NCBI GenBank assembly: GCA_005882235.1
Contig: VBCT01000043.1
Location: 1-30,265 of the forward strand
DNA: 30,265 bases
From: Betaproteobacteria bacterium
GTDB taxonomy: Bacteria > Pseudomonadota > Gammaproteobacteria > Burkholderiales > SG8-39
Direction of reading: 5' to 3'
Shown: positions 6,708 through 15,664 of the stretch, piece by piece
Position numbering within the stretch: position 1 is the first letter of the stretch
Layout of the letters: each line of letters opens with the position of its first letter
Notes under the pieces: model-generated
The model's database searches: none
Seen by the model: the letters and a program-made list of their open reading frames with translations, nothing else
What the model was told of the DNA's origin: nothing
Program-made: the position numbers and the translations under genes

Positions 6708-8096
6708 ATGAAAAAGCTTCTTGCAATTCTCGCCCTGCTCGGTGCCGTGGGCTGGTGCGCGCCGCTCATGGCCCAGGACAAACCGGCGGCTCCTGCCGCT
6801 GCGCCCGCCGCACCGGCGCCAGCTGCCGCTGCGCCCGCGGCTCCGCCGGCGCCGACAAAACCCGAGCTGGTTGACGGCGCGAAAATCAACTCGGGAGACA
6901 CGGCTTGGATGCTGTCCTCAACGGCGCTGGTGCTGCTGATGACCATCCCCGGACTCGCGCTGTTCTATGGCGGAATGGTGCGTAAGAAGAACGTCCTCGC
7001 CACGGTCATGCAGAGTTTCGCCATCACTTGCCTCGTTACGGTGCTGTGGGTCGTCGTCGGCTACAGCTTGGCGTTCACGCCTGGGAACGCGTACTTCGGC
7101 AGTTTTGACCGCCTGTTCCTGTCCGGAATGGTCTACATGAAAGAAGCCAACAAGGTCACGGTCAGCCATCTCGGGGTCACCATACCCGAGTCGGTCTACA
7201 TGACGTTCCAGATGACCTTCGCGATCATCACGCCCGCCCTGATCGCAGGCGCCTTCGCCGACCGCATGAAATTCTCGGCGATGCTCTGGTTCATGGGCCT
7301 GTGGTCGGTGCTGATCTACTCGCCGATCGCGCACATGATGTGGGAAGGGACAAGCGGCAAATGGGCCACAGCGGGAATCCTAGACTTCGCCGGCGGAACT
7401 GTGGTGCACATCAATGCCGGTATCGCCGGACTGATGTGCGCACTCGTACTCGGTAAGCGCGTCGGCTACGGCAAGGAACCGATGCCGCCGCATAACTTGA
7501 CGCTCACGGTAACGGGCGCGGCGTTACTCTGGGTAGGCTGGTTCGGCTTCAACGCGGGTTCCGCAGTCGCCGCCGACGGCCGCGCTGGCATGGCAATGGT
7601 CGTGACCCAGCTCGCCACGGCCGTAGCCGCTCTGTCGTGGATGTTTACGGAGTGGCTGGTCAAGGGCAAACCTTCGGTGCTCGGCATCGCCTCGGGCGCA
7701 GTCGCGGGACTGGTTGCCATCACTCCAGCCTCGGGCTTTGTCGGCATCACAGGCGCGTTCGTCATCGGCATTGCGGCCGGCGTACTCTGCTTCCTTGCAG
7801 CGACATCAGTGAAAAAGATGTTCGGCTACGACGACTCGCTGGACGCGTTCGGTGTGCACTGCATCGGCGGGATCGTCGGCGCGCTCCTCACCGGCGTGTT
7901 CAACGTAAAAGAAATCAGCGGTGCAGACGCCAGTCTCCTGACCCAGACTTACGGCGTGGTCACAACCTTGCTCGTCAGCGGCATTGGCAGCTTCATCATC
8001 CTCAAAGTGATCGACTTGCTTATCGGCTTGCGCGTCACCGAGGAAGAGGAGCGGGAAGGTCTCGACATCACCTTGCACGGCGAGCAGGTTGCGTGA
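6708..8096 (+). CDS. amtB: Ammonium transporter AmtB
   Basis: The protein has 462 residues. It starts with a signal-peptide-like segment (1-22, ending in PLMAQ) followed by an alanine/proline-rich stretch (about 26-50) and then the eleven-helix Amt core. The paired pore histidines are H234 (in VVHINAG) and H384 (in FGVHCIGG), 150 residues apart as in E. coli AmtB (H168 and H318). Other family signatures include IPGLALFYGGMVRKKN and WVGWFGFNAGSA. Amt trimers conduct ammonium across the inner membrane and are closed by unmodified GlnK, encoded 12 bases upstream. A GAGGGA ribosome binding site overlaps the end of glnK. The C-terminal tail (RVTEEEEREGLDITLHGE) is the conserved GlnK/channel-gating element. 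A strong terminator follows. Confidence 0.97.
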   Translation: MKKLLAILALLGAVGWCAPLMAQDKPAAPAAAPAAPAPAAAAPAAPPAPTKPELVDGAKINSGDTAWMLSSTALVLLMTIPGLALFYGGMVRKKNVLATVMQSFAITCLVTVLWVVVGYSLAFTPGNAYFGSFDRLFLSGMVYMKEANKVTVSHLGVTIPESVYMTFQMTFAIITPALIAGAFADRMKFSAMLWFMGLWSVLIYSPIAHMMWEGTSGKWATAGILDFAGGTVVHINAGIAGLMCALVLGKRVGYGKEPMPPHNLTLTVTGAALLWVGWFGFNAGSAVAADGRAGMAMVVTQLATAVAALSWMFTEWLVKGKPSVLGIASGAVAGLVAITPASGFVGITGAFVIGIAAGVLCFLAATSVKKMFGYDDSLDAFGVHCIGGIVGALLTGVFNVKEISGADASLLTQTYGVVTTLLVSGIGSFIILKVIDLLIGLRVTEEEEREGLDITLHGEQVA

Positions 8097-8172
8097 GGTG
8101 ACTAGAGGGACTAGCCTCATATTGGAATACTCACCATAAGCAGGGAGGGGCTCGGAAACGGGCTTGTCATTG

Positions 8173-8203
8173 AACGGGCACCTTCGGGTGCCCGTTTTTT
8201 TTT
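8173..8203 (+). terminator. Intrinsic terminator after amtB
   Basis: A 10-bp perfect stem (AACGGGCACC / GGTGCCCGTT) with a TTCG loop (8183-8186) is followed by a run of nine T (8195-8203). It ends the porin-glnK-amtB unit. Confidence 0.95.
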
Positions 8204-8325
8204 GCGCCGGCGGCGGACGGCGCCTCAGGACGGTCTGTTCGTGCGAAAATACGGCGCTTTTCGTCGGTGCCCGGCCATTCGGTTCGCACCACGCTTCTCT
8301 TGCGATTTAGTGAGGACCTCTCGTC

Positions 8326-9024
8326 ATGAAAATGGAGTATGTGATCAGCAGTTGGGATATCCCGTCGCTTCCCATCGTGGGATCGAACGCACGTTTTCCC
8401 GTGCGACGTATCTTCTGTGTCGGCCGCAACTATGTGGAGCACCAGAAGGAGATGGGAGGCGACGGCCGCGAGCAGCCGTTCTTCTTCAGCAAATCGGCTC
8501 ACGATCTGGTCCCCGAGGGTGGTGCCGTGCACTTTCCGCCGATGACGAGCAACTACCACTGGGAGACCGAAATGGTCGCGGTAGTCGGCACAGGCGGCTA
8601 CAAGATCCCGGCGGCCAAAGCCAACGAGCACATCTGGGGTTACGCGGTGGGCCTCGACATGACCCGGCGTGATTTGCAGCAGGTCGGAAAAGACAAAGGC
8701 AGGCCCTGGACCTTCGGCAAGGATTTCGACCAGTCCGCCCCGGTCGGGCCGATCACCCCCGCCTCGAAGAGGGGCCACCCGAAAAAAGGCAAGCTCTGGC
8801 TCAAGGTAAACGGCGAGCTTCGCCAGAACTCGGACATCGACCAGATGATCTGGAGCGTGCCCGAGCAGATCGCATTTCTCACGCAGTACTACACCCTGGA
8901 AGCGGGCGATCTCATTATGACGGGCACGCCGGCCGGCGTGGGGGCCGCCAAGCCCGGAGACGAGCTCCTCGCGGGAATAGAGGGCCTGGGTGAGCTGCGG
9001 GTGAAAATCCTGCCGCCGCGATAA
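8326..9024 (+). CDS. Fumarylacetoacetate hydrolase (FAH) family protein
   Basis: This 232-residue protein has the single-domain FAH fold used by fumarylpyruvate hydrolases, acylpyruvases and related enzymes that cleave C-C bonds in beta-diketo acids. Visible family features are RIFCVGRNYVEH, the metal-binding acidic residues E80 and E82 (YHWETEMV) and D111 (VGLDMTRRD), a lysine in FGKDFDQSAPVGP, and the C-terminal GDLIMTGTPAGVG. This subgroup is close to fumarylpyruvate hydrolases of the gentisate pathway, but no other gentisate genes are present, so the substrate is left open. The start at ATG 8326 has GTGAGGA upstream; ATG 8332 is an in-frame alternative. It is followed after 13 bases by the RidA gene, probably cotranscribed, and preceded by the amtB terminator. 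Confidence 0.9.
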   Translation: MKMEYVISSWDIPSLPIVGSNARFPVRRIFCVGRNYVEHQKEMGGDGREQPFFFSKSAHDLVPEGGAVHFPPMTSNYHWETEMVAVVGTGGYKIPAAKANEHIWGYAVGLDMTRRDLQQVGKDKGRPWTFGKDFDQSAPVGPITPASKRGHPKKGKLWLKVNGELRQNSDIDQMIWSVPEQIAFLTQYYTLEAGDLIMTGTPAGVGAAKPGDELLAGIEGLGELRVKILPPR

Positions 9025-9037
9025 CGGGAGATTCCAC

Positions 9038-9385
9038 ATGAGCATCAAACGCCATCCGTCGGGCAAGCTCTTCAGCGCCGCAGTCGAGCACGGCGGCCTC
9101 GTCTACGTGGCAGGCCAGGTTGCGGACGATCTCACCCAAGGCGCCAAGGGCCAGACCGAGCAGGTGCTGAAGAAGATCGACGCAATCCTCGCCGCCTCGG
9201 GCACCAGCAAGTCGAAGATTCTTTCCGCCAACGTGTGGGTTACCGACATCCGCAACCGCGACGAGATGAACGCCGCCTGGACGGCGTGGGCCGATTCCAG
9301 CAACCTGCCGGCGCGAGCTACAGTCGAGGCGAAGCTGGCGGACCCGCGCATGCTGGTCGAGATCATGGTGACCTGCGCCAAGTAA
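9038..9385 (+). CDS. RidA family (YjgF/YER057c/UK114) protein
   Basis: This 115-residue protein belongs to the RidA superfamily, trimers whose best-known activity is hydrolysis of reactive enamine/imine intermediates from PLP enzymes. The key arginine (R93 in LPARATVEAKL) and glutamate (E108 in LVEIMV) are present and spaced as in E. coli RidA (R105, E120). The N-terminal part (SGKLFSAAVEHGGLVYVAGQ) is closer to the broader Rid subfamilies than to canonical RidA, so the exact activity is uncertain and no symbol is given. A GGGAG ribosome binding site lies 7 bases before ATG 9038. It follows the FAH gene and converges with trkH, with 16 bases between stops. Confidence 0.9.
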   Translation: MSIKRHPSGKLFSAAVEHGGLVYVAGQVADDLTQGAKGQTEQVLKKIDAILAASGTSKSKILSANVWVTDIRNRDEMNAAWTAWADSSNLPARATVEAKLADPRMLVEIMVTCAK

Positions 9386-9401
9386 GTAGGCCCCTGGGCG
9401 G

Positions 9402-10859
9402 CTATTTTCTCCAGAACGCCGGCGTGATGACGATGAAGAGCGTAAACAGCTCCAAGCGCCCGATCAGCATAGCGACCGTGCACACCCAGGTCTGAAAATC
9501 GCTGAGCGCCGCATACGTCGTCGCCGGTCCCACCAGGTTCAGCCCGGGCCCCGTATTGCAGATGCAGACGATCACCGCCGAAAAAGCGGTGACGATGTCC
9601 AGGCCCGAAGCCAGCAGGAGCATGGTCATGGCGACGACCGAGCCGCCCCAGATCAACATGAACGCCAGGACCGCGAAGATGATGTTGTTTTCCACTCTTT
9701 GGCCGGAAAGCTTGACGGGCAGATAGGCGCGCGGATGAATAATGGACATGAGCTCTCGCAGCGCCTGGCGAACCATCAGCTCGGCACGAATCATCTTGAT
9801 GCCGCCGCCGGTGGAACCGGAACAAGTAGCGAAGCAGCAAAGGAACAGCATGCACACGGGCGCGAAGATAGGCCATTGGTTGAAATCGGTGCTGGTAAAA
9901 CCGGCTGTCGTCGCGACCGAGACGACGTTGAACGCGCTGTGGCGTAGCGCCGCCCAAAAAGACGGATAGACCTGGTTGGCGAACAGGAAATAGGCGACTC
10001 CAAGCACCGAAATCCCGACCAATGCGACGTATGCCCCCGCCTCGGGGTCGCTCCGGTAGGGTGCCAAGCTCAGCTTGCGGAATGCGAGGAAGTGAGTTCC
10101 GAAATTGATGCCTCCGATGAGCATGAAGAAAATCGCCGCAGCCTCGATCGCCGGAGAATTGAAGTAGCCGAAGCTCGCGTCGTGAGAGGAGAATCCGCCC
10201 AGGCTCAGGGTAGAGAACGCGTGGACAACGGCATCGAACCAGCCCATTCCCACCGCCTTGAAAACCAGAGCGCACGCGAGCGTCATGATCGCGTAAACCA
10301 GCCACAGGCCTTTGGCAGTTCCGGTGATGCGTGGAGTGAGCCTGGTGTCCTTCATCGGCCCGGGGGTCTCGGTCCTCATGATCTGGCTGCCGCCGATCCC
10401 GAGCAGAGGCAGGATCGCAACCGCGAGGACGATGATCCCCATTCCGCCCAGCCACTGCAGCTCGCAGCGCCACAAGTTGATCGACGGCGGCAATTTGTCC
10501 AGCCCCGAGAGTACGGTCGAACCGGTAGTGGTGAGGGCTGCAACGGTCTCGAAGTAGGCGTCCGTGAAGCTGAGCCCGGGCATGTAGATCAAGAGGGGTA
10601 AGGTCGCGAACGCGGGCAGGACGGTCCACACCAATGCCACCAGGAGGAACCCGTCGCGGGTCTGCAGCTCGGCCTGGCGGGAGCGGGTGACCACCCATAA
10701 TGTGGCTCCGCTCACGGAGGTGATCAGCACGGCCTCGTAATAGGCGCGCCGCGCCGCGTCGCCGTACATGAAAGAAATGCCGAGCGGCAGAAGCATTGCG
10801 ATTGAAAAGACGACGATCAAGACGCTCAGCACGTTCAGAACGGGAAGCGGCCTGACCAT
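9402..10859 (-). CDS. trkH: Trk potassium uptake channel subunit TrkH
   Basis: This 485-residue integral membrane protein has the four pore-loop repeats of TrkH/KtrB channels. The selectivity-filter glycines lie in LTTTGSTVLSG, ATTAGFTSTDF, CSGSTGGGIKMIRAE and CNTGPGLNLVGP. TrkH passes potassium across the inner membrane and is gated by the cytoplasmic RCK ring of TrkA. Its ATG is 16 bases after the trkA stop on the same strand, so the two are cotranscribed. It is the last gene of the long minus-strand block that begins with def. The length is normal and no defects are seen. Confidence 0.96.
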   Translation of the reverse strand: MVRPLPVLNVLSVLIVVFSIAMLLPLGISFMYGDAARRAYYEAVLITSVSGATLWVVTRSRQAELQTRDGFLLVALVWTVLPAFATLPLLIYMPGLSFTDAYFETVAALTTTGSTVLSGLDKLPPSINLWRCELQWLGGMGIIVLAVAILPLLGIGGSQIMRTETPGPMKDTRLTPRITGTAKGLWLVYAIMTLACALVFKAVGMGWFDAVVHAFSTLSLGGFSSHDASFGYFNSPAIEAAAIFFMLIGGINFGTHFLAFRKLSLAPYRSDPEAGAYVALVGISVLGVAYFLFANQVYPSFWAALRHSAFNVVSVATTAGFTSTDFNQWPIFAPVCMLFLCCFATCSGSTGGGIKMIRAELMVRQALRELMSIIHPRAYLPVKLSGQRVENNIIFAVLAFMLIWGGSVVAMTMLLLASGLDIVTAFSAVIVCICNTGPGLNLVGPATTYAALSDFQTWVCTVAMLIGRLELFTLFIVITPAFWRK

Positions 10860-10875
10860 GGTGCCGGCGTCCGGC

Positions 10876-12249
10876 TCAGACGAAGCCGACGCTGACCTCG
10901 AAAAGTTTTTCCACCTTGGGCAGGAGTTTCTTGTCGGTGACGAAGACGATCAGGTGGTCCTCGGCGAGCACCACGGTGTCGTGATGGGGCATGATCACCT
11001 TGTCGCTGCGCACGATTGCGGCGATTGCTGCGCCCTTGGGCAGGTCGATTTCCTCGATCCTCCGGCCGACGCAGCGGCAGGAATCTCGATCCCCGTGCAC
11101 CACGGCCTCGAGCGCCTCGGCCGCTCCGCGGCGCAAGCTGTGTACCCGGGTAACATGGCCGCGGCGCACATGGGCGAGCAGCGTGCCGATCGTTGCCTGC
11201 GCCGGTGAAATCGCGATGTCGATCTGACCGGCTTGGAGCAGATCGACGTAGGAGCGCCGGTTGATGAGCGCAACCACGCGGCGTGCGCCCATCCGCTTCG
11301 CGAGCAGGCACGACATGATGTTGTCTTCGTCGTCATTGGTTACCGCGACGAAGAGGTCCATATCGGAGACGTTTTCGGCCTCCAGGAGTCCTTCGTCCGT
11401 GACGTCTCCCTGCAACACGAGCGCCCGATCGAGGCGGGTAGATAGCACCTCGCAGCGCCTCTTGTCGTACTCGATGATCTTGATCGCGTAGTCGCGCTCG
11501 ATCGCACGCGCGAGGCGCAATCCGATGTTGCCGCCCCCCGCGATCATGACTCTTCTTACCGCTTGGTCCATGCGCCTCAGTTCGTGCATGACTTGGCGTA
11601 TATCTTCCGTGGCGGCGAGACAAAATACCTCGTCTCCGGCCTGCACCACGGTATCGCCCCCGGGCAGAATCGGGCTGTCTCCGCGGAATATGGCGGCGAC
11701 GCGCGTGTCGACGGACGGAATGTGCTTCCTGAGATCCTTCAGGGGATGACCGACCAAAGGACCGCCTTGGAATGCACGCACTGCCACCAGGCTCACCTTG
11801 CCGTGAGCGAACTCGAGCACCTGCAGCGCTTCCGGAAACTCGATGAGCTTGACGATGTAGTCGGTAAGAATCTGCTCCGGACAGATCGCCAAATCCACGT
11901 CAAAGCAGTCCGGGCCGAGCACGCGCTCGTTGGAAAGATAGTCGGTGGCGCGCAGGCGGACGATGCGGGTCGGGACGTTGAACAATTGCTGTGCCAGCTT
12001 GCATGCGACCAAGTTGGTCTCGTCGCTTTGCGTTACCGCAATCATGATGTCGCAGTCCTCGATACCCGCCTCGACCAGCACCGAGGGGTGCGCGGCGCTT
12101 CCGAGCACAGTGCGCAAATCCAGGCAGTCCTGGAGGTTGCGCAGCCTCGTGGCGTCGATATCCACGACCGTGATGTCGTTGGCTTCGGACACCAGGTTTT
12201 CAGCGACCGATGAGCCGACTTGGCCGGCGCCGAGGATTACGATTTTCAA
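10876..12249 (-). CDS. trkA: Trk potassium uptake regulator TrkA
   Basis: The protein has 457 residues with the duplicated RCK architecture of TrkA: two NAD-binding Rossmann domains, GAGQVG at residues 7-12 and GGGNIG near 240, each followed by a TrkA-C domain. TrkA forms the ligand-gated ring on TrkH. The start is a TTG (12247-12249). It is fixed by family alignment, since KIVILGAGQVG is the first strand and no ATG or GTG lies close upstream in frame. The upstream ribosome binding site is weak, so translation may be modest or coupled. It lies 52 bases downstream of ntrX and 16 bases upstream of trkH. Confidence 0.95.
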   Translation of the reverse strand: MKIVILGAGQVGSSVAENLVSEANDITVVDIDATRLRNLQDCLDLRTVLGSAAHPSVLVEAGIEDCDIMIAVTQSDETNLVACKLAQQLFNVPTRIVRLRATDYLSNERVLGPDCFDVDLAICPEQILTDYIVKLIEFPEALQVLEFAHGKVSLVAVRAFQGGPLVGHPLKDLRKHIPSVDTRVAAIFRGDSPILPGGDTVVQAGDEVFCLAATEDIRQVMHELRRMDQAVRRVMIAGGGNIGLRLARAIERDYAIKIIEYDKRRCEVLSTRLDRALVLQGDVTDEGLLEAENVSDMDLFVAVTNDDEDNIMSCLLAKRMGARRVVALINRRSYVDLLQAGQIDIAISPAQATIGTLLAHVRRGHVTRVHSLRRGAAEALEAVVHGDRDSCRCVGRRIEEIDLPKGAAIAAIVRSDKVIMPHHDTVVLAEDHLIVFVTDKKLLPKVEKLFEVSVGFV

Positions 12250-12301
12250 GTCGGAAACCCGCGTGAAAAAGCACGCATTCTATGCCGACTCGCGTCCCGA
12301 A

Positions 12302-13546
12302 TCAGTCTTCTTTTCGCCCGGCGAGAATGCCGAGCGCTTTCAACTTGCGGTACAAGTGCGTGCGCTCGAGACCGCTTCGTTCGGCGACGCGCGCTATGGA
12401 GCCGTTTACCTGTGCGAGATGATGCTCGAAGTAGGTTCGCTCGAAGGCCTCGCGGGCCTCGCGCAGTGGGAGATCGAGCGACAGATCGGTCTCCGTGGAG
12501 CGGCGTGCGAACTGCGGCAGCACCCGTTCCGCGTCCGCGACACCTATCTCCTCCTCCAAGCTGGTGAGCGCCAGGTTACGCACCGCTGCGGCGAGATCCT
12601 CGAGGTTACCCGGCCAGGTGAAATAGCGCAGGACGTTGAGGGCACCGGTCGAGAAGTTTCGCGGCGGGCAAAAGCGTGTTTCCACCAACTGGGCAAGCAT
12701 GAGGGTCGCGATCTCGGGAATATCCTCCGGATGCTCACGCAGAGCCGGAAGCGCGATGACGATTCCCGCGAGTGCTTGCATCAAGGCCGCGTCGAAACCC
12801 TGCGATTCCACCAGGTGTTTCGGCTCCTCCGCGGTGAAAGACACCAGTTGCACGTTGCTCTTTTCGGCGCGCGCTGCGAGAAACGCCAGGCGCTTCTGCT
12901 GGTTCCTTGACAGCATCGCGAGTTCCCCGACGAACAGCACGCCGCTGGAGACCTGCTGCAGCAGATCCTGAGACGCTTCGTTGAGGGCGTGCGCCGCATC
13001 GATCCAGGGCGCGTTGGGCTGCTGCAGATAGCGCGCATAGAGCTCCGGCATCACACCTCTTTCGCCGCGCAGCAGCACCGCCGTGCCGGCGGAAGAAATC
13101 CTCGCCAAGCGCTTCTTCAACTCGATGATGATCATCGAGCGGCCGAAATTCGCGATGCTGAGCGGCATCACCGCGCGCGACTCCCCTGCGCGCAGTGCAC
13201 GCTTTACGGTCGCGAGCAGCTTCTGCAACGCGATCGGTTTTTCCAGGAAATCCATTGCACCGATGCGTGTCGCCTCCACGGCCGTGTCGATGGTGCCGTG
13301 ACCCGACATCATGATCACTGGCATGGTGAGCTGGCCCCCGGTGGCCCATTCCTTCAGGAGCGTTATACCGTCCGCGTCGGGCATCCAAATATCGAGCAAC
13401 ACGAGGTCCGGCCGTCTCTGCGCGCGCAACGAGCGCGCCGCGGTGGCATTCTCGGCAAGCTGCACCGAGTGTCCTTCGTCGGAGAGGATTTCCGATAACA
13501 GCTCCCGGATCCCGACTTCGTCGTCAACGACCAGTATCTGCGCCAT
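12302..13546 (-). CDS. NtrX-like response regulator with a degenerate AAA+ domain
   Basis: The 414-residue protein has three parts. Residues 1-120 form an intact receiver with acidic pocket D8/D9, phospho-acceptor D52 (LLDIWMPD), S81 and K103. Residues about 130-330 align with the sigma-54 activator AAA+ domain but lack its key parts: the Walker A position reads GERGVMPE (161-168) instead of GESGTGKE, the Walker B position reads LFVGEL instead of LFLDEI, and the segment that should carry GAFTGA is missing. Only later elements (ALREHPEDIP, FTWPGNLEDL) remain. Residues about 360-414 keep a Fis-type helix-turn-helix (ARVAERSGLERTHLYRKLKALGI). It should bind DNA under control of the NtrY-like kinase encoded 6 bases upstream, but should not hydrolyse ATP or open sigma-54 promoters. 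The receiver strongly resembles NtrX; functionally it is better described as a phosphorylation-controlled DNA-binding protein. Confidence 0.88.
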   Translation of the reverse strand: MAQILVVDDEVGIRELLSEILSDEGHSVQLAENATAARSLRAQRRPDLVLLDIWMPDADGITLLKEWATGGQLTMPVIMMSGHGTIDTAVEATRIGAMDFLEKPIALQKLLATVKRALRAGESRAVMPLSIANFGRSMIIIELKKRLARISSAGTAVLLRGERGVMPELYARYLQQPNAPWIDAAHALNEASQDLLQQVSSGVLFVGELAMLSRNQQKRLAFLAARAEKSNVQLVSFTAEEPKHLVESQGFDAALMQALAGIVIALPALREHPEDIPEIATLMLAQLVETRFCPPRNFSTGALNVLRYFTWPGNLEDLAAAVRNLALTSLEEEIGVADAERVLPQFARRSTETDLSLDLPLREAREAFERTYFEHHLAQVNGSIARVAERSGLERTHLYRKLKALGILAGRKED

Positions 13547-13552
13547 GGTCGA

Positions 13553-15664
13553 TCAAGCGGCAAGCGGAAGCGAAATCCGCACCGCCGCGCCGCGACCCCC
13601 TTCTTTCCCCATGCGATTTTCTATCCGAACGGTGCCGTGATGTTCGTCGATGATCCGCTTTACGATCGCCAGCCCCAGTCCTGTCCCCTTGGGCTTGGTG
13701 GTGACATAGGGCTCGAATGCCCCGTTGATGATGGCTTCGGGAAAGCCGCAGCCGTTGTCGCTGATCCGCAGCCATACTTGGCCGCCCGAGAGCTCGGTCG
13801 AAACTTCGATCTTGGGGTCGCTGCTTCCGAAGAGGGCATCCTGGGCGTTTTGCAGCAGGTTGTGGATTACCTGTCGCAGACGGTCGGGGTCACCGCGCAC
13901 CAGCGGAACATTCGTCTGGAGGTTCGCCTGAATCCGAGTTCCGGACTGTTCGTACAGAGCAAGTACTTCCGCAACGAGACGGTTCAGATCCAGTCCGCCC
14001 AGTTGCGGCGGCGGCGTGCGGGCGTAGTCGCGGAAATCGTCCACCATGTTCTTCATGGCGGTGACCTGTGCGACGATGGTCTCCGTGGCGTGGTCGAGCG
14101 CGCGCGCCGCCTCAAGCGAAAGTTTGTCGCCGAGTTTCGCCTGCAGTCGCTCCGCGGCGAGCTGGATCGGCGTGAGCGGATTCTTGATCTCGTGAGCGAG
14201 CCTGCGCGCGACTTCGCCCCAGGCGGTCGCGCGCTGCGCCGCGATCAATTGCGTGACGTCGTCGAATACCACGACATAGCCACCCCCACCGGTCTCGGGC
14301 AGCGGCGAACCCCGTACGAGAATCACTGCCCCACGCTCGCGCATCTCGATTTGCTGCTGCCACGCGGTTCCTCTGTGTTGCTCGAACTCTCCTTGTAACA
14401 TGCGAGCAAATTCGGCGAGCGTGTGCCAATCCTCGAGCTTCAGTCCGATCAGGGCAGCAAGGTCCTCGTGCAAGATGCTGCGCGCCCCGCTGTTTGCGAT
14501 CCGGAGGATTAGTCCATGATCAAAAACGAGTACACCTGCCGACAGATTGGCGAGAATGCTCTCCAGGTACGCCTTGGCGGTTTCGAGCTGCCCTTGGTTG
14601 AGCAGAGCGACGCTCTGCGCCTCACCCAGCTGTTGAGTCATGCTGTTGAACGACTGCGTAAGGATGCCCAGCTCATCGCGGCTCGTGACCCGAGCGCGGC
14701 GCGAAAAATCGCCGCGCGCCACCGCCTGGGTGCTCTCGGCGAGCACGGCGAGCGGTTTCGACAGGCGCCGCGACAGCAGGAACGCGAGTGCGATCGCCGA
14801 AAACAAAGCGAGCAACAGCGTCAAGGTCAGCGTGAGAATGTAGATCTCCTTTAGCCCCTGGCGAGACAGCGACAGCTCTTTGTATGCACGATACACGCTT
14901 TGCACTGATTCGCCTTGCTCGGCCAGCGTCGGTGGCACCCAGTGCGTGAGTTGCAGCAAGCGCGGCTCGTCGGCGCGCCTCGGATTCTCCAGGGACACGA
15001 TCACTCGCAGCAAGAGTCCCTTGTCGCCCACCGGCTCGACCACGCTATAGCCGCGCACCTGCCGTGCATCGCGCAATGCCTGCGTACTTGGGCCAGGCGG
15101 CGCGAGCTTTCCGGGTTCCCGGCTCGCCCTCGCGAGCACCTGTCCACCCTCGGTCATGAGCCACGCTTCCTCGACGTAGGCCTGCTCGCGCAAGCGAACA
15201 AGCGCGGTGGGTTGGCCGCGCCTCGGGGTCTCGGCGAGATCGAGCGCCATTACATGGGCCTTGAGAAGCAGTTCGTTCAGCATGACGTCGAGCGCCGCCC
15301 GGCCGAGATTGAGCCCCCCCTCAAGCGCGCGCTCGACGCGCACGTCGAACCAAGATTCAATGCTCTTCGCGAGGAACTGCAGCGACACGGTATAGACGAG
15401 GAGCCCGGGGAGCACTCCCACCAGCGCAAACATGACGAGCACCCGAAACGTCAGTAGCGAACCGAATACCTTGGCGCGGCGCTGCCGCGCGAGGATCGTC
15501 AACTGGTACACCACGAGCCCGAGAAGGGCCAGAGCAATCGCCGCGTTCAAGCCGAGCAGCAGCGTATAGTGCTCGGCGAACAGCGGCGAGTTGGCGGTAG
15601 CCGCGGCAAGCAGGAACAGCAAAATGCCGCCGAGCGCGGCGCTGGCGATGAGCACGTAGGTCAT
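13553..15664 (-). CDS. NtrY-like membrane sensor histidine kinase
   Basis: The protein has 703 residues. Three transmembrane helices near the N-terminus (about 4-24, 34-58, 73-95) precede a periplasmic sensor region of about 190 residues and a fourth helix (TLTLTLLLALFSAIALAFLL). These are followed by HAMP, a PAS-like domain (YLESILANLSAGVLVFD), HisKA with the phospho-acceptor histidine in RRLAHEIKNPLTPIQ, and a HATPase domain with N-box NLLQNAQDAL, DNGCGFPE and GTGLGLAIVKRI. This is the NtrY layout. The start is ATG 15662-15664, which has AGGAGG upstream and overlaps the TGA of the DUF4390 gene by one base (ATGA); an upstream GTG would add 22 residues inside that gene. It is paired with the NtrX-like regulator 6 bases downstream. 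NtrYX systems have been linked to nitrogen metabolism, redox and envelope responses; the signal here is unknown. Confidence 0.9.
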   Translation of the reverse strand: MTYVLIASAALGGILLFLLAAATANSPLFAEHYTLLLGLNAAIALALLGLVVYQLTILARQRRAKVFGSLLTFRVLVMFALVGVLPGLLVYTVSLQFLAKSIESWFDVRVERALEGGLNLGRAALDVMLNELLLKAHVMALDLAETPRRGQPTALVRLREQAYVEEAWLMTEGGQVLARASREPGKLAPPGPSTQALRDARQVRGYSVVEPVGDKGLLLRVIVSLENPRRADEPRLLQLTHWVPPTLAEQGESVQSVYRAYKELSLSRQGLKEIYILTLTLTLLLALFSAIALAFLLSRRLSKPLAVLAESTQAVARGDFSRRARVTSRDELGILTQSFNSMTQQLGEAQSVALLNQGQLETAKAYLESILANLSAGVLVFDHGLILRIANSGARSILHEDLAALIGLKLEDWHTLAEFARMLQGEFEQHRGTAWQQQIEMRERGAVILVRGSPLPETGGGGYVVVFDDVTQLIAAQRATAWGEVARRLAHEIKNPLTPIQLAAERLQAKLGDKLSLEAARALDHATETIVAQVTAMKNMVDDFRDYARTPPPQLGGLDLNRLVAEVLALYEQSGTRIQANLQTNVPLVRGDPDRLRQVIHNLLQNAQDALFGSSDPKIEVSTELSGGQVWLRISDNGCGFPEAIINGAFEPYVTTKPKGTGLGLAIVKRIIDEHHGTVRIENRMGKEGGRGAAVRISLPLAA

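Noticed and set aside
8244..8263. Hairpin CGAAAA / TTTTCG upstream of the FAH gene
   Set aside because: Only a 6-bp, mostly AT stem with an 8-base loop; no sign of a known riboswitch or operator.
12250..12301. Short GCGTG / CACGC hairpin between ntrX and trkA
   Set aside because: A 5-bp stem in GC-rich DNA is expected by chance and no T run follows.
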